From the NCBI GenBank assembly GCA_964035795.1, contig OZ038320.1, positions 7,455,671 through 7,519,670 of the forward strand: a stretch of 64,000 nt of DNA. Direction: 5' to 3'. The notes under the pieces were generated by a model. That model searched no databases and was not told where the DNA came from. It worked only from the letters and a program-made list of their open reading frames with translations. Numbering within the stretch: the first letter of the stretch is position 1; each line of letters opens with the position of its first letter. Positions 54,501-64,000 of this stretch are shown one piece after another. The stretch is from Pterobdella sp. o SKG-2022. Taxonomy: Eukaryota; Annelida; Clitellata; Hirudinida; Piscicolidae. The translations under genes were made by a program, and so were the position numbers.

Positions 54501-55765
54501 CAAAAATAACGAAAATAAATTCATAGTAACTTGGACGGAAAGCGCCAGAAACACGCATAAAAAAACAAAAAAAAATGTTGATTTGAAGAGTTATGATTCA
54601 AACTCTTCTGAGCACATTCCTAAAACAAACGCTTTTCCGGCTGATTACCACATAAAACACTACGGCGTTTCAAGGATACACAATTCTAAAGTCGAGACTT
54701 GCGCAGAAGATCCATTGGAAAAATATTTTGTGAAAAAAGAAAACGAAGATAAATATATTTTAACTGAAAATAGTAGTGAAGGTAGAAATAAAGGTGAAAA
54801 ATTGAATAAAACACAGAAAAAGACCTTGATACCAGCAAACGTAAGCTTAACAACATGCCAATCATTTGGCAATCCTCAACATACATCTCAAAATAACCAA
54901 CAACAAAGGGTATGAACTTCAATTTATACTTTAGTTTTTATAATCCATAATTATTGAGCTAAATATAAGAACAGATAAATCAAATAGCGAAATAATCGAA
55001 TAAATGATTTATGATAGCTTATAAAAGGAAAATGATAATTTCAACGCAGGTTAGAAGCATTTTGAATTCCCGATTGAATGAGAACGAAGCTTGCAGGTTC
55101 GATTCCTTGGTCTGCCAACAAGACACCATTTTCAAACTCACTGTCAAGCTTTTAAAACTTTTCAGAAATCTTTCGAACAATAATTTATCATTAATTACTT
55201 CATTCCATAATAAGAACTCAGTATTTTCATCTTTGCCTTCTTTAAAACCCACTCCATCAAAGTCAATTTCTTTTAAATTTTCTCCAAACGTACCTGTAAG
55301 CATTTCCAAATATTTCGCACCTGATCGACTTTGTTCATCCACCCCTTCCTTCTATCTACCATTTGTAAGTTCATCTCAATATATAAAAGCTTCCTTTTCA
55401 TTCAATTATTAAATTGAAGTGGTTCTTCTGTATAAGTAGCTTCATCAGAATAATTTAGAGAAAAAATTTTTATAATTTATAGTAGGTTTTTGTTTTGAAT
55501 TTCAATACCTAATTGTTTGAAAACTAATTTAAACAAATAAATTATAAAAAACTGGAATTGTTGAAGACGTACTGACATATTTCAGAGAGAAAACTGTGAA
55601 GAAAGTTCTAAGCAGAAAAGGTTGGTTGCTAAATTGTCAGAAGCGAAAGATTTGAAAATTAATATTGACAATAAGAAAAGAGTTTTCCTCGAAAGTATTA
55701 GAAGCAAACTCAAAAAAGAAGAATTTGTATTCTTGAGTGATTGGTTGAAGGGCGGTACATTCTGA
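51583..55765 (+). CDS. Shroom-like protein with C-terminal ASD2 region
   Basis: A 1109-codon exon (51583-54909) with donor GTATGA joins in phase 0 to 55050-55364 and then 55586-55765, giving about 1273 residues. The large exon is highly polar and rich in Asn/Lys/Ser, with Asn runs (NNKNNNNNKKN near residue 170). I see no domain in it. The end is recognisable. RLNENEACRFDSLV to LKLFRNLSNN aligns with the first half of the Shroom ASD2. KRLVAKLSEAKDLKINIDNK followed by KRVFLESIRSKLKKEEFVFL aligns without gaps with the second half (pattern LLxQLxEAxELKxNLDRRExxV, then LxEEQLxDYxHFV). ASD2 is the coiled coil through which Shroom binds Rho-kinase. Here it stops about 30 residues early. No PDZ or ASD1 domain was found, so upstream exons may be missing. 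An alternative donor at 55293 would shorten exon 2. Confidence 0.7.
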
Positions 55766-56728
55766 ATATTCTGTTCAAAACTGAAATTTTCCTTAAAATG
55801 GCATTTAATTAAATGCTTTTTTAAATATTCATATATTTACACTAAAAACGAAAAAGTATTTAATACAAAGATTTTATAATCAAAGTGTATTGTATTTATT
55901 TTTGCGACGAAAAAGCTGTCGAATAGGAAAATATTTTTTATTTTACCGAATGATTTGAAAATCAAATTCAAAATAGTGGATTTGAAAAGTTTGTCAGTTT
56001 TAAACAAGGGTGTTTTGAGTGTTCTGCAATAACGTATGGTTTTACACTAAACTAGTTACAAAATGTAGATTAATTCAAAAAATATTAAATTAAAAATTTT
56101 TGATGTCTTTGATATATTTTCATTTAAATGAATTTTGAAAAATAAAAATTACATAAAGAAAACTCCGCTATAATATATGTATAATTCAGTACAAAAAGGA
56201 CTGAACTCCTATTTCTGATCTCTCACCACGGATCGATTCTGTTCAAGACTTGATTGTCAGTAGTGACGTTCTTTCAACATTTGAGTCAAACAGATTACAT
56301 AACATTGAAAAACGTCTTTAAACTTTTGAACAACATATTTTTTATAAGATAAGCAAATAATTAGTTATATTGAAATGTTTTCAAAAATTTTGAACACAAA
56401 ACTTGATAAAACTTTAGTTATTTAACCAGACTCCCAGTCTGGTTTTGCCAAATACGATCGAAAATCGGATTTGATTACAGGAGGTAGTACTGATATTTTT
56501 GGCTCTGAGTCAAGCCAACTTCGAGCTGGTTCCATCGAATCCGACAGCTTTACGGTTTTAAAATTTAGAAATGTTGGATTTTATCGAGTTAAAGGGAAAT
56601 AAAATACATTTAAAAAATTTTGTATCTTTTTTCTTAATAATTCTCCATCACATTGTCAAAAAGTTGTCTTTTAATCATTCGTTTTTCGGTGTATCTTGAC
56701 AAATATACGACCCTAAGCTTAACAAAAA
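55766..56728. other. Intergenic region between Shroom-like and VKORC1 genes
   Basis: AT-rich. 56430-56560 is less AT-rich but has no frame I recognise. No clear TATA box occurs before 56729. Nothing else seen. Confidence 0.5.
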
Positions 56729-57477
56729 ATGAAGTTAAGTATGATAAGCCTTTATTTTTTTTTCAACTTATTAGGATTACTTGTATCGGCTTACGCATAT
56801 TATGTTGGAAAAAGAAAAAGTCTTGACAAGGGTTACACGGCAATGTGTGATATTTCAGGAAGTATGCAATGTAGTAAAGTTCTGACATCAAAGTTTGTTA
56901 AAATTTGTTTGTATCATTTTTATAAATGTTGAAGTTTTATGTTATATCAGTATAAATTTTTAAATATTAACTGTTTCATTGTAGTTTATTTTCCACAAAA
57001 AATGACTATCTTTATTTAAAGGTATAGCAAAGGCTTTGGGTTGTTTGATTCTTTATCTCCTTTGAACGTCTCTAATTCTCTATTTGGAATGACTTTTTAT
57101 CTGGGCCAAATTATTATTGGTTAGATGAGTTTTGGATTAAGTGTGAAATTTTATTTTTTTTAACACTTTTTATCTAAATTTAATTCAAGTTTTGTTTACA
57201 AAATATTTTCAATTTTTTTTCAGTTTCAATAAAACTTGTGTTTTTTACTTCATATTCTGATATTTTTCAACCAATTTTCAAATTTTTTTCAGGAGTTGTT
57301 TTAGGAAGCAGAGCTTTTTCAATACTCTTTTTCCTTAATGTTTTATCATGTTTGTCCAGCCTTTATTTAGCATATATTCTTGCTTTTATTTTGAAAGATT
57401 TTTGTATTGTTTGTGTTACAACTTACATTGTTAATATTTCTTTGTTATATATCTCTTACAAAGAATGGATAAAATAG
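56729..57477 (+). CDS. VKORC1: Vitamin K epoxide reductase complex subunit 1
   Basis: Exons 56729-56892, 57022-57119 and 57293-57477 join in frame to 148 residues, a little shorter than human VKORC1 (163). Membrane helices are visible at residues 4-23, about 75-87 and in the two C-terminal hydrophobic stretches. The four redox cysteines of the family are present: the loop pair in [12 protein letters not shown] and the active-site CIVC in [24 protein letters not shown] matches the conserved quinone-site SNSxFG stretch. The enzyme sits in the ER membrane and reduces vitamin K epoxide or quinone, feeding gamma-glutamyl carboxylation. A second in-frame acceptor at 57222-57223 would add 23 residues. 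The gene starts 964 bp after the Shroom-like stop, on the same strand. The exact VKORC1 versus VKORC1L1 orthology is open. Confidence 0.93.
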
Positions 57478-58000
57478 GGATAATTTTTTATGAAACTTGC
57501 AACTTACATGTTATAAAAGATTCAAATTCACAATTTAAAAGTTACAATCATCTTAAATTTTTCATTTTTTACTGAAAATTTATTTTTTCTTAAATTTCAG
57601 TTTTAAAGAAATAATTCTGAAATCTTATAACTATAAAACTCAATTAAAATCAATATTTTTAATCTTGATTTATTATTGAAAATTAGCAATTTCTTTTAAA
57701 TTTTAGGTATTTTTCTTAATAAATTCTATTGTTTTTTGCTTTTTATTTTAGTTCTAAAGAAAAAATTATGATTTTAAAACATAAGATCTAAACAGAAGTT
57801 ATCTTGTGGATAAATTTGAATAAAATATTCAAAAAAACTGAAACTGTAAAAATTTTTAATAAAGTTATTTTGAGTATGAAATTTATTGAATAGAGAATAT
57901 TTTATGAAATAAGCGGTACATAAGTTTAAAGTGCACTTTTGGAGACTTTCGGTTTTCTTATATTAATGACAAAGTTCATGAGAAAGTCATATAAACTCTT
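57478..58000. other. Short intergenic gap between VKORC1 and the DUF5522 gene
   Basis: 523 bp of AT-rich DNA, probably the VKORC1 3' UTR and the next promoter. No element recognised. Confidence 0.5.
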
Positions 58001-58552
<552 letters not shown>

Positions 58553-58714
58553 AATATGTTTTTTAATTTCAATCTATTGATATTCTTACAATATTTTGTG
58601 AAGACCTAATTTTTAGATCTATAATAGAGAATTTGTTTAAATTTTTTATATACAACTATTTTACATTATGGCTTATTTTTTATAGATTTTTTTATATTAA
58701 ATGATTTGTACCTC

Positions 58715-58794
58715 CACTTGATAATGTAAGTTCATCTTACAAAAAAAGCTTTGTGGAATAAAACTAACTCCTAAAAGTGTTTTCATTTGAATAT
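58715..58794 (+). mobile_element. Half copy of the 9811-9953 MITE
   Basis: CACTTGATAATGTAAGTTCA is followed by AAAAGCTTTGTGGAATAAAA and AAGTGTTTTCATTTGAATAT. It matches the loop and right arm of the hairpin element at 9811-9953 with scattered changes. The left arm is missing. Confidence 0.75.
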
Positions 58795-59471
58795 AAAATG
58801 CTGAAGTTCTTAGATCTTTCAATTCAACCAAACTGTTTTTTCCATGATTTTAACCTTATCATAATTCTGATGAAATTTTTTAAATATTATAATTAAATTT
58901 TTTTCATCAATTAATACTGAAATCATTGCATTATAAATACAATTTTTAATTTAAATCTTAAATAAACGATCTCCTACAAATGAGTTTGACTTATTTCATT
59001 AATGAGTGAAGTGTTTGAAACACGTTGGTTATTATTGGACATCATAAGATATGTAATTTATACCTAGCATTCAGTACCGAGATTTTAATCTAATGTGACA
59101 CTCGCAACTTCAGCTTACATCAGCAACTCGATAAGCCTGGTGACGTTTAAAAAAGATTTAAAGGCTAGTTTTGTTTTCGTTCGATTTAATTATAAACTTG
59201 CGTTCCAATAAAAGGTTATTTTATTCTTCATAAATACGACATAGCAACCGTTAGTTTTCATTCCAACATACAACCATGACGCACCTTTGATACTATCAAA
59301 CAATTATGATGGTGACTCACAATTTAAAAAATAATATACACACTTAGATATTACTTTCAAAAACATCTTATGTATTTTTTATATAGAAATTATCTGCAAA
59401 ACATCAATTTAAGGAATTTTGATACATTTATTCAAGCTCAAGATGTAGTTTTTGGTAAATAAGGCCTTGTC

Positions 59472-59610
59472 GGCCCGTATAGCTCAGTGGTTGAGCATTA
59501 GACTAATTATCTAAATGCACCGGCTTCGATCCCGTGTGGGCTGACAAAAAGCACCTGTTCCAATGTGTGCTTTAAACTAAAAGGGTAAGCGCTTTATAAA
59601 TACCACGTTA
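59472..59610 (+). mobile_element. tRNA-Ile-derived SINE
   Basis: The head at 59472-59542 has acceptor GGCCCGT pairing with GTGGGCT (including wobble), D arm AGCTCAGTGGTTGAGC, a perfectly paired anticodon stem TTAGA/TCTAA with loop CTAATTA (AAT, Ile), and T arm GGCTTCGATCCC with a mismatch. The tail AGCACCTGTTCCA, then AAGCGCTTTATAAATACC, is shared with the fragment at 23050-23150. Base 37 of the loop is T instead of the usual purine. With the mismatched T arm and the attached tail, this points to a retroposon and not a working tRNA gene. Confidence 0.75.
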
Positions 59611-59859
59611 CTTACCATAAAACCAATATTTTTATAGATATTAGTGTTGAAACCTAAAAAGATATTTTGGAAAATTACGTTAGTTTATGTACGGAGAATC
59701 AACTATAAATTAAGTTCAAAATAGGTCTATTGTATAATGATTTTTAATTTTGTATAGTATGGATTGTAGAGAATAATTTTCAATACGATGCTTTAGCATT
59801 GAATGTTCAGAGAACAGAATCTCATCTATGATTTAAAGGGTAGGAATTTGGGTACATGA

Positions 59860-60840
59860 TTGATCACATGGGGATAAAAGTTGGATGTTTGCATAATGCG
59901 AAAAAAAATTGTGTAAAGCTGAGGCTAGGATCGAGAGCTACACCTAGTATTTTCAGTATTGAAGTCACGGAAAGAGTATTGCCGTCAAAGGTGACTTCGG
60001 TAGAAAGTTGGGATTTGGAAAGAATTGCCAACAAACATTACTTCGATTTTTTTTGAGTTCAGCATAAGATGATTGTTAGAAAATTAGAAATTGAATTCGG
60101 TGATGCATACGGAAATCTTAGCAAATTGATGCTATAAAACGGCGTGTTTTGTATGATCTAGCTAATAAAATCTATAGAGAAAAGAGTATGGGTCCAAAAA
60201 CGGAACTTTGAGGTATCCCAAAACGAAGAGAATTAGTACTAGAAAAAAACCTATTTGAACAAATTGTTTGCACACGGATAAAAAAGAATGAAACCAGAAT
60301 AAAGGAATATCAAAAATTTAAAAGTAGTTTTCAAGAATGTGCAGCACATTAGGATAAACGATAGTGTTGAAAGCTGCTCAAATATTTTAAAAAACTAAGA
60401 CGACCGCAGACTTGGTAGCACAGATGTTGTGGAGGATATGGGTTATAAACAAAAGCGCAGTTTCCGTCGAGTGATAAGAACGATATTTTGAATGGAATGA
60501 GTTAAAATTACACAGTATATAAAAGTGAAAGAAGAACCTCTGGAGAACGACCTTTCCTACAATTTTTGAAATGGTGCTGTGGGTTGAAACTAGGTGATAG
60601 TTGGATGGCTGCATGGGTCTGCGCTATATTTTTAGTAAAAAGGATATTTGCGGCGTTTTGAACAATGTGGGAAAGTGCCTCGCGAAAAAGAATGAGCGAA
60701 AAGCCTGCGTATAATGGAGGCGAAAATGCTGGAAAAACGCTTTAGCAGGGAAATAGGAATTATATTTAAAGATGAAAATATATTTGATGATTTTTTCAGT
60801 AGTAGAATGTGATAAAAATGAGAGATCATGCTTTTTAAGG
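59860..60840 (-). mobile_element. Degenerate CR1/Jockey-like LINE reverse transcriptase
   Basis: Read on the minus strand with several frame breaks, the order of motifs is that of a LINE reverse transcriptase: SRGTFPHCSKRRKYPFY (GxFPxxWKxAxVxPxxK), LVSTHSTISKIVGKVVLQRF (the PVSLLPxxSKIxEKxVxxRL box), RSYHSTETALLFITHILHN (FRxGxSTETALLxxTxxI) and SAVVLVF. A degraded TLFSIDFISHI region follows, then VTFDGNTLSVTSILKILGVA (the LGVxxD box). The catalytic YADD region is lost. It is on the strand opposite to the neighbouring genes. Confidence 0.8.
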
Positions 60841-61074
60841 TAGTGAAATCTGTTTGCCTGGTTGAAACATTAATTTTTCACAAGAATTTTTCAAACATAA
60901 ATTTACGTATTGAAAACTTTTTGAATAAAAAATAATTTTATAATTTTATTTTTAAAAATTGAACCTCTTAGATCCTCTTTTGCTTTTATAAAAAGATTAG
61001 ATGTAAAACTGGATTTAAAGTCAATTTGTTGGACTTTTTTGCAGTTTTGTTTTATAGTCAATAAAAATTTCGAA

Positions 61075-61482
61075 ATGGAAAATAGATCAAGGTATATTGA
61101 AAACCCTTACCCAGACTATCAGGGGGGAGAGCCGGTGAATATAACTTTAATATAATTTTATGTTTAATTTATTTTATTTTTTTGCTAGAATGTATGAAAA
61201 AATTCAACTTAAAATTATTGCAACGAAAATATACTGCAAACAAATTATGTATCAAATTTTCTCATTGAAAGTACAACTTTTTTAACAATTGTTGCATAGA
61301 AAATAATTTAATTTCATATTATTTCATTTAAATTTGTTTTCTAAATGAATATATTTTGAATAAAATATTTTTTTCAATAAAATGCATTTCTAATTGCTAC
61401 TAGTATTTGATAATGTAGGTTAGTGAAATAAAAGCTATAAATTACGGAATGAACTTTTTTTTGTTTTTAAAATATTATATTC

Positions 61483-61525
<43 letters not shown>

Positions 61526-63110
61526 TCATAATTGCGTCAACTTTGAATTTTTCACAAAAACTATAACATTAATAGCCTAAAACAATCACACAAACACCTT
61601 TCTACCACCAAGTTTTCCCTCGAGGTGTTACCTATGATTGAAAATCAAATCCAAAATCTTTTGGGAATTTTGGAAAGGCATTACACACCTAATGATGATT
61701 TCACTGTGTACACAGGCACTGCAGGTCAGTGCTTAAAATAATAATGTTATACTGATATTCAACTCAGTCGGTATTGAAATCACAAACTTTCTCAATGTAT
61801 CATAATAAATTTATTAACACATGAAATCCAAATAATTGCCTAGACATTATTTTTGAATTCCTTTCCTCAAAATTTTAAGCATTGAACCTTCAACATGACA
61901 TTCAATCTTCCAATACTATTTATTTTTAACCAACAATAAGCTAGTCCTTTCATATTTTTTGATCAATTCTGGTATTTTCTCAAATTTCTTGTGTAGGGAT
62001 ATAACCTTTAGAAAGCCTGAAGTTAGATCTTTTGATGGATTTTTTGTTCAGTTCTACTTACCAATAAAAACTGTTTTTCAATTTTTTTTTTAAACTTCTG
62101 TTGGAAACTACTGTTTCAGGATAACTGTTTGATGCTGAAACACTCCATGTTTTTTTGCAGACATCCCTATATCTTTAATTGGTGTCTTTGGTTTCGAACC
62201 TCTTTTTTAAGCTGACCAAAAAAGATGTTTTTAGAAATCCTGCTATCATCAATAAACAACATTGAGAGTCAGATTAAATCGTATCAGTTAATTTTCTTAG
62301 TCAAACTAAAAAATTTTTGCATAGATTTTACCTAGATGACTTAGTTCTTATAGGAATTCTCATTTTCTGAGCTTTTCACCTTTGATACAACAAGAAAAAA
62401 TATAAGCAGATAGTTATGAAATATGTTTTATTGAAATTGTTGATGAGATCATGCATAAGTTGTCATTGCTTGAATGCATTTGTCATTGATTTTGTGTGAA
62501 GATCTAAATAATGTTTTACCAGTTTTTAAAAGAAACTTTTGTAGAATAAAAATTTTTTACAGAAAGTTTTGTAGTTTCTAGCATCTTTTCATACATTGCT
62601 CTCATCTTCCCTGTAGTAGTGTTTTTAATAATACCTTGACCGAGCTTCATCCAGTATTCGTTGGCACAGCGTTAAACATTCATTTTAGTCTCTTTCCTGT
62701 TCATATAATTTTGTGGTTTAGTTTTAAATTTTGAAAAAAAATACAATCTGTGTTTTGACAGGACTTGAAAATTTCTATGAAGTTGAGTTTTTTTTGTGAG
62801 TAATTACTGAGTCAAGTTGATGCAATTATTTTGCAAAAATGCTTTTGGTTATGACAAAACTCACCATTTAACACCGTGGTACTATCCTTACAACATCATC
62901 ACATCTTACACCATTTAATTTTCCACCAGCACATCTTCATCAACCACTACTACACTATCACCAAAACTCTCTTTAATTACCACCACATCACAGGCATAGC
63001 TCTAATGTATTTCCAGTTGTATTTAAAACTAGAAAAAGACTCAAAACGGAATAATTACCTTGAAAAAGCAAAACATATGATTGACATTTCACTGAAGAAT
63101 ATGAAGGGAA
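61075..63110 (+). CDS. LanC-like protein, first three exons (gene continues past the window)
   Basis: Exons 61075-61134, 61613-61724 and 62994-63110 join in frame and leave an open phase-1 end at a GTGAGT donor. The start MENRSRYIENPYPDYQGG carries the NPYxDY element of LANCL N-termini. MIENQIQNLLGILERH fits the helix before the first barrel repeat. TVYTGTAGIALMYFQLYLKL matches the GYTGxAGIAxLYLxL segment of the LanC barrel. LANCL proteins are relatives of bacterial lanthionine cyclases; human LANCL1/2 bind glutathione, and a thioether-forming activity on dehydrated residues has been reported. The zinc ligands (two Cys and a His) lie in later exons, outside the window. Intron 3 holds an RTE fragment. 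The acceptor of exon 2 (CCAAG) is the least certain join. It cannot be told here which LANCL this is. Confidence 0.88.
61484..61521 (+). repeat. (TA)n microsatellite in LANCL intron 1
   Basis: About 18 uninterrupted TA units. Simple repeat only. Confidence 0.9.
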
Positions 63111-63232
63111 GTGAGTTAGCACGTGTGAAATATTTATATTTATTTGAATTTCATAAATAAATTTAGTGGTATTGATGTTAATTCAGCTGGAAAATACCTT
63201 ATCATATCTTATCATCCATTTCTTTCTTTTCA

Positions 63233-63856
63233 TTCATATATCTTGGGGATATGTTATCTCTAGGTGGTGGATGTGAGCTTGCTTCAATAACACGTTGTAA
63301 GTGTGCCTGGGCTAAATTTCGCCAACTTCTTCCACTGCTTGCTAATCGTCATTTATCATTATTGACCAGAGGCCGTGTCTATTCAACCTGTATCAGAAGA
63401 GCTATGTTACATGCTGCTGAAACATGGCCCGTAACAGTTTCCATATTGAACCGCCTTAGACGAAATGACCTTGCCATGATTCGCTGGATGTGCAACATCA
63501 AAACGAATGATAACGTTTGCTCTCACTCACTCCTTTCAAAACTTGGCATTCGGGATGTTGAGGTAGCTCTTTGTACAAGCAGAATGAGGTGGTTTTTTTT
63601 GGACGTACAGAGCGTAGCGTGGGTTGGATCTCTCAGGTGCGAAAGTTGGATTTAAATACTTGCAAGAAGCCTGGTAGGCCAAAAAGACTTGAAACGAGCT
63701 CATGTTGAATGATAAAAGAAAGCTAGACATGGTTTGTGCGGATCCACTCAATTGTTCTGAATGGAAAGGCCGACTTCGAGATAGAACTTTCAAAAAGCCC
63801 AACTCTTGGTAAAGGAAAACGTGCTATAAAAAGGATTTGATTGATTGATTGATTGA
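63233..63856 (+). mobile_element. 5'-truncated RTE-like retrotransposon in LANCL intron 3
   Basis: The plus strand encodes the C-terminal end of an RTE-type ORF: YLGDMLSLGGGCELASITRC, HAAETWPVTVSILNRLRRND, SLLSKLGIRDVEVAL and TSRMRWF. The frame is then lost in a T8 run at 63593-63600. The other frame continues with GRTERSVGWISQVRKLDLNT and KKPGRPKKT. The 3' end is a TTGA tetranucleotide repeat at about 63838-63858, as RTE elements often show. It is a dead 5'-truncated copy of a different subfamily from the one at 5505. Confidence 0.88.
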
Positions 63857-64000
63857 TTGTGACGTTCTCTGCTGGTTTATTTATTCACCCATATCTATCT
63901 TACATACCACTCATCTAACTAGATTCACCTACTCATTTAAATATCTATCTACCTTTCTTTTTACTCTTTTATGTACTTATCTAGCCGCACTTCTATCTTT

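Larger units (their letters stand above)
58553..61074. other. Intergenic region with repeats between DUF5522 and LANCL genes
   Basis: Contains a half hairpin element (58715-58794), a tRNA-derived SINE (59472-59610) and a reversed LINE fragment (59860-60840). No gene of its own is supported. Confidence 0.6.

Noticed and set aside
60387..60829. Independent minus-strand genes
   Set aside because: Both frames are pieces of one degenerate LINE reverse transcriptase.

Overview
The window looks like nuclear DNA of an AT-rich invertebrate animal. The genes are split by many GT-AG introns. The protein families are animal or eukaryotic ones: ENPP ectophosphodiesterase, a Gu/DDX21-type helicase, WASHC2/FAM21, a Shroom-like protein, VKORC1, C1orf53 and LANCL. 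Fragments of RTE- and CR1/Jockey-like LINEs, tRNA-derived SINEs and small inverted-repeat elements lie between and inside the genes. The standard genetic code reads through every gene. A cnidarian such as a hydrozoan would fit, but the phylum cannot be fixed from this sequence alone.

Layout, left to right. (1) 0.6-14.1 kb: a same-strand tandem array of ENPP4/5-like genes. It holds a broken copy (638-1891), an intact copy (3992-7788) whose first intron carries an RTE-type LINE tail, and a second intact copy (11825-14081). The intact copies are nearly identical over most of exon 1 and over exon 2-intron 2-exon 3, but strongly diverged elsewhere. This is the pattern of gene conversion. (2) 16.2-22.1 kb: a 16-exon gene for a DDX21/DDX50-family DEAD-box helicase with a GUCT domain and a mitochondrial-looking N-terminus. 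(3) 22.5-25.5 kb, minus strand: a six-exon gene for a 249-residue protein that resembles a ricin-B-type beta-trefoil and that I cannot assign to a named family. (4) 29.1-37.8 kb, minus strand: a 17-exon WASHC2/FAM21 gene with a long tail of acidic LFa-like motifs. (5) 37.8-51.6 kb: mostly non-coding, with a 1.07-kb perfect GATA array. (6) 51.6-55.8 kb: a Shroom-like gene with a huge Asn-rich exon and a short ASD2 region. (7) 56.7-63.1 kb, plus strand: VKORC1, a C1orf53/DUF5522 gene and the first three exons of LANCL, which runs out of the window.

The genes are not an operon. They are ordinary eukaryotic neighbours: secretory or ER proteins (ENPP, VKORC1), endosomal sorting (WASHC2), cytoskeleton (Shroom), RNA metabolism (helicase) and putative mitochondrial proteins (the helicase, C1orf53-like). 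Exon joins were worked out by hand from splice sites, reading frame and family alignment. For all intact complete genes the summed exons stay in frame from start to stop.
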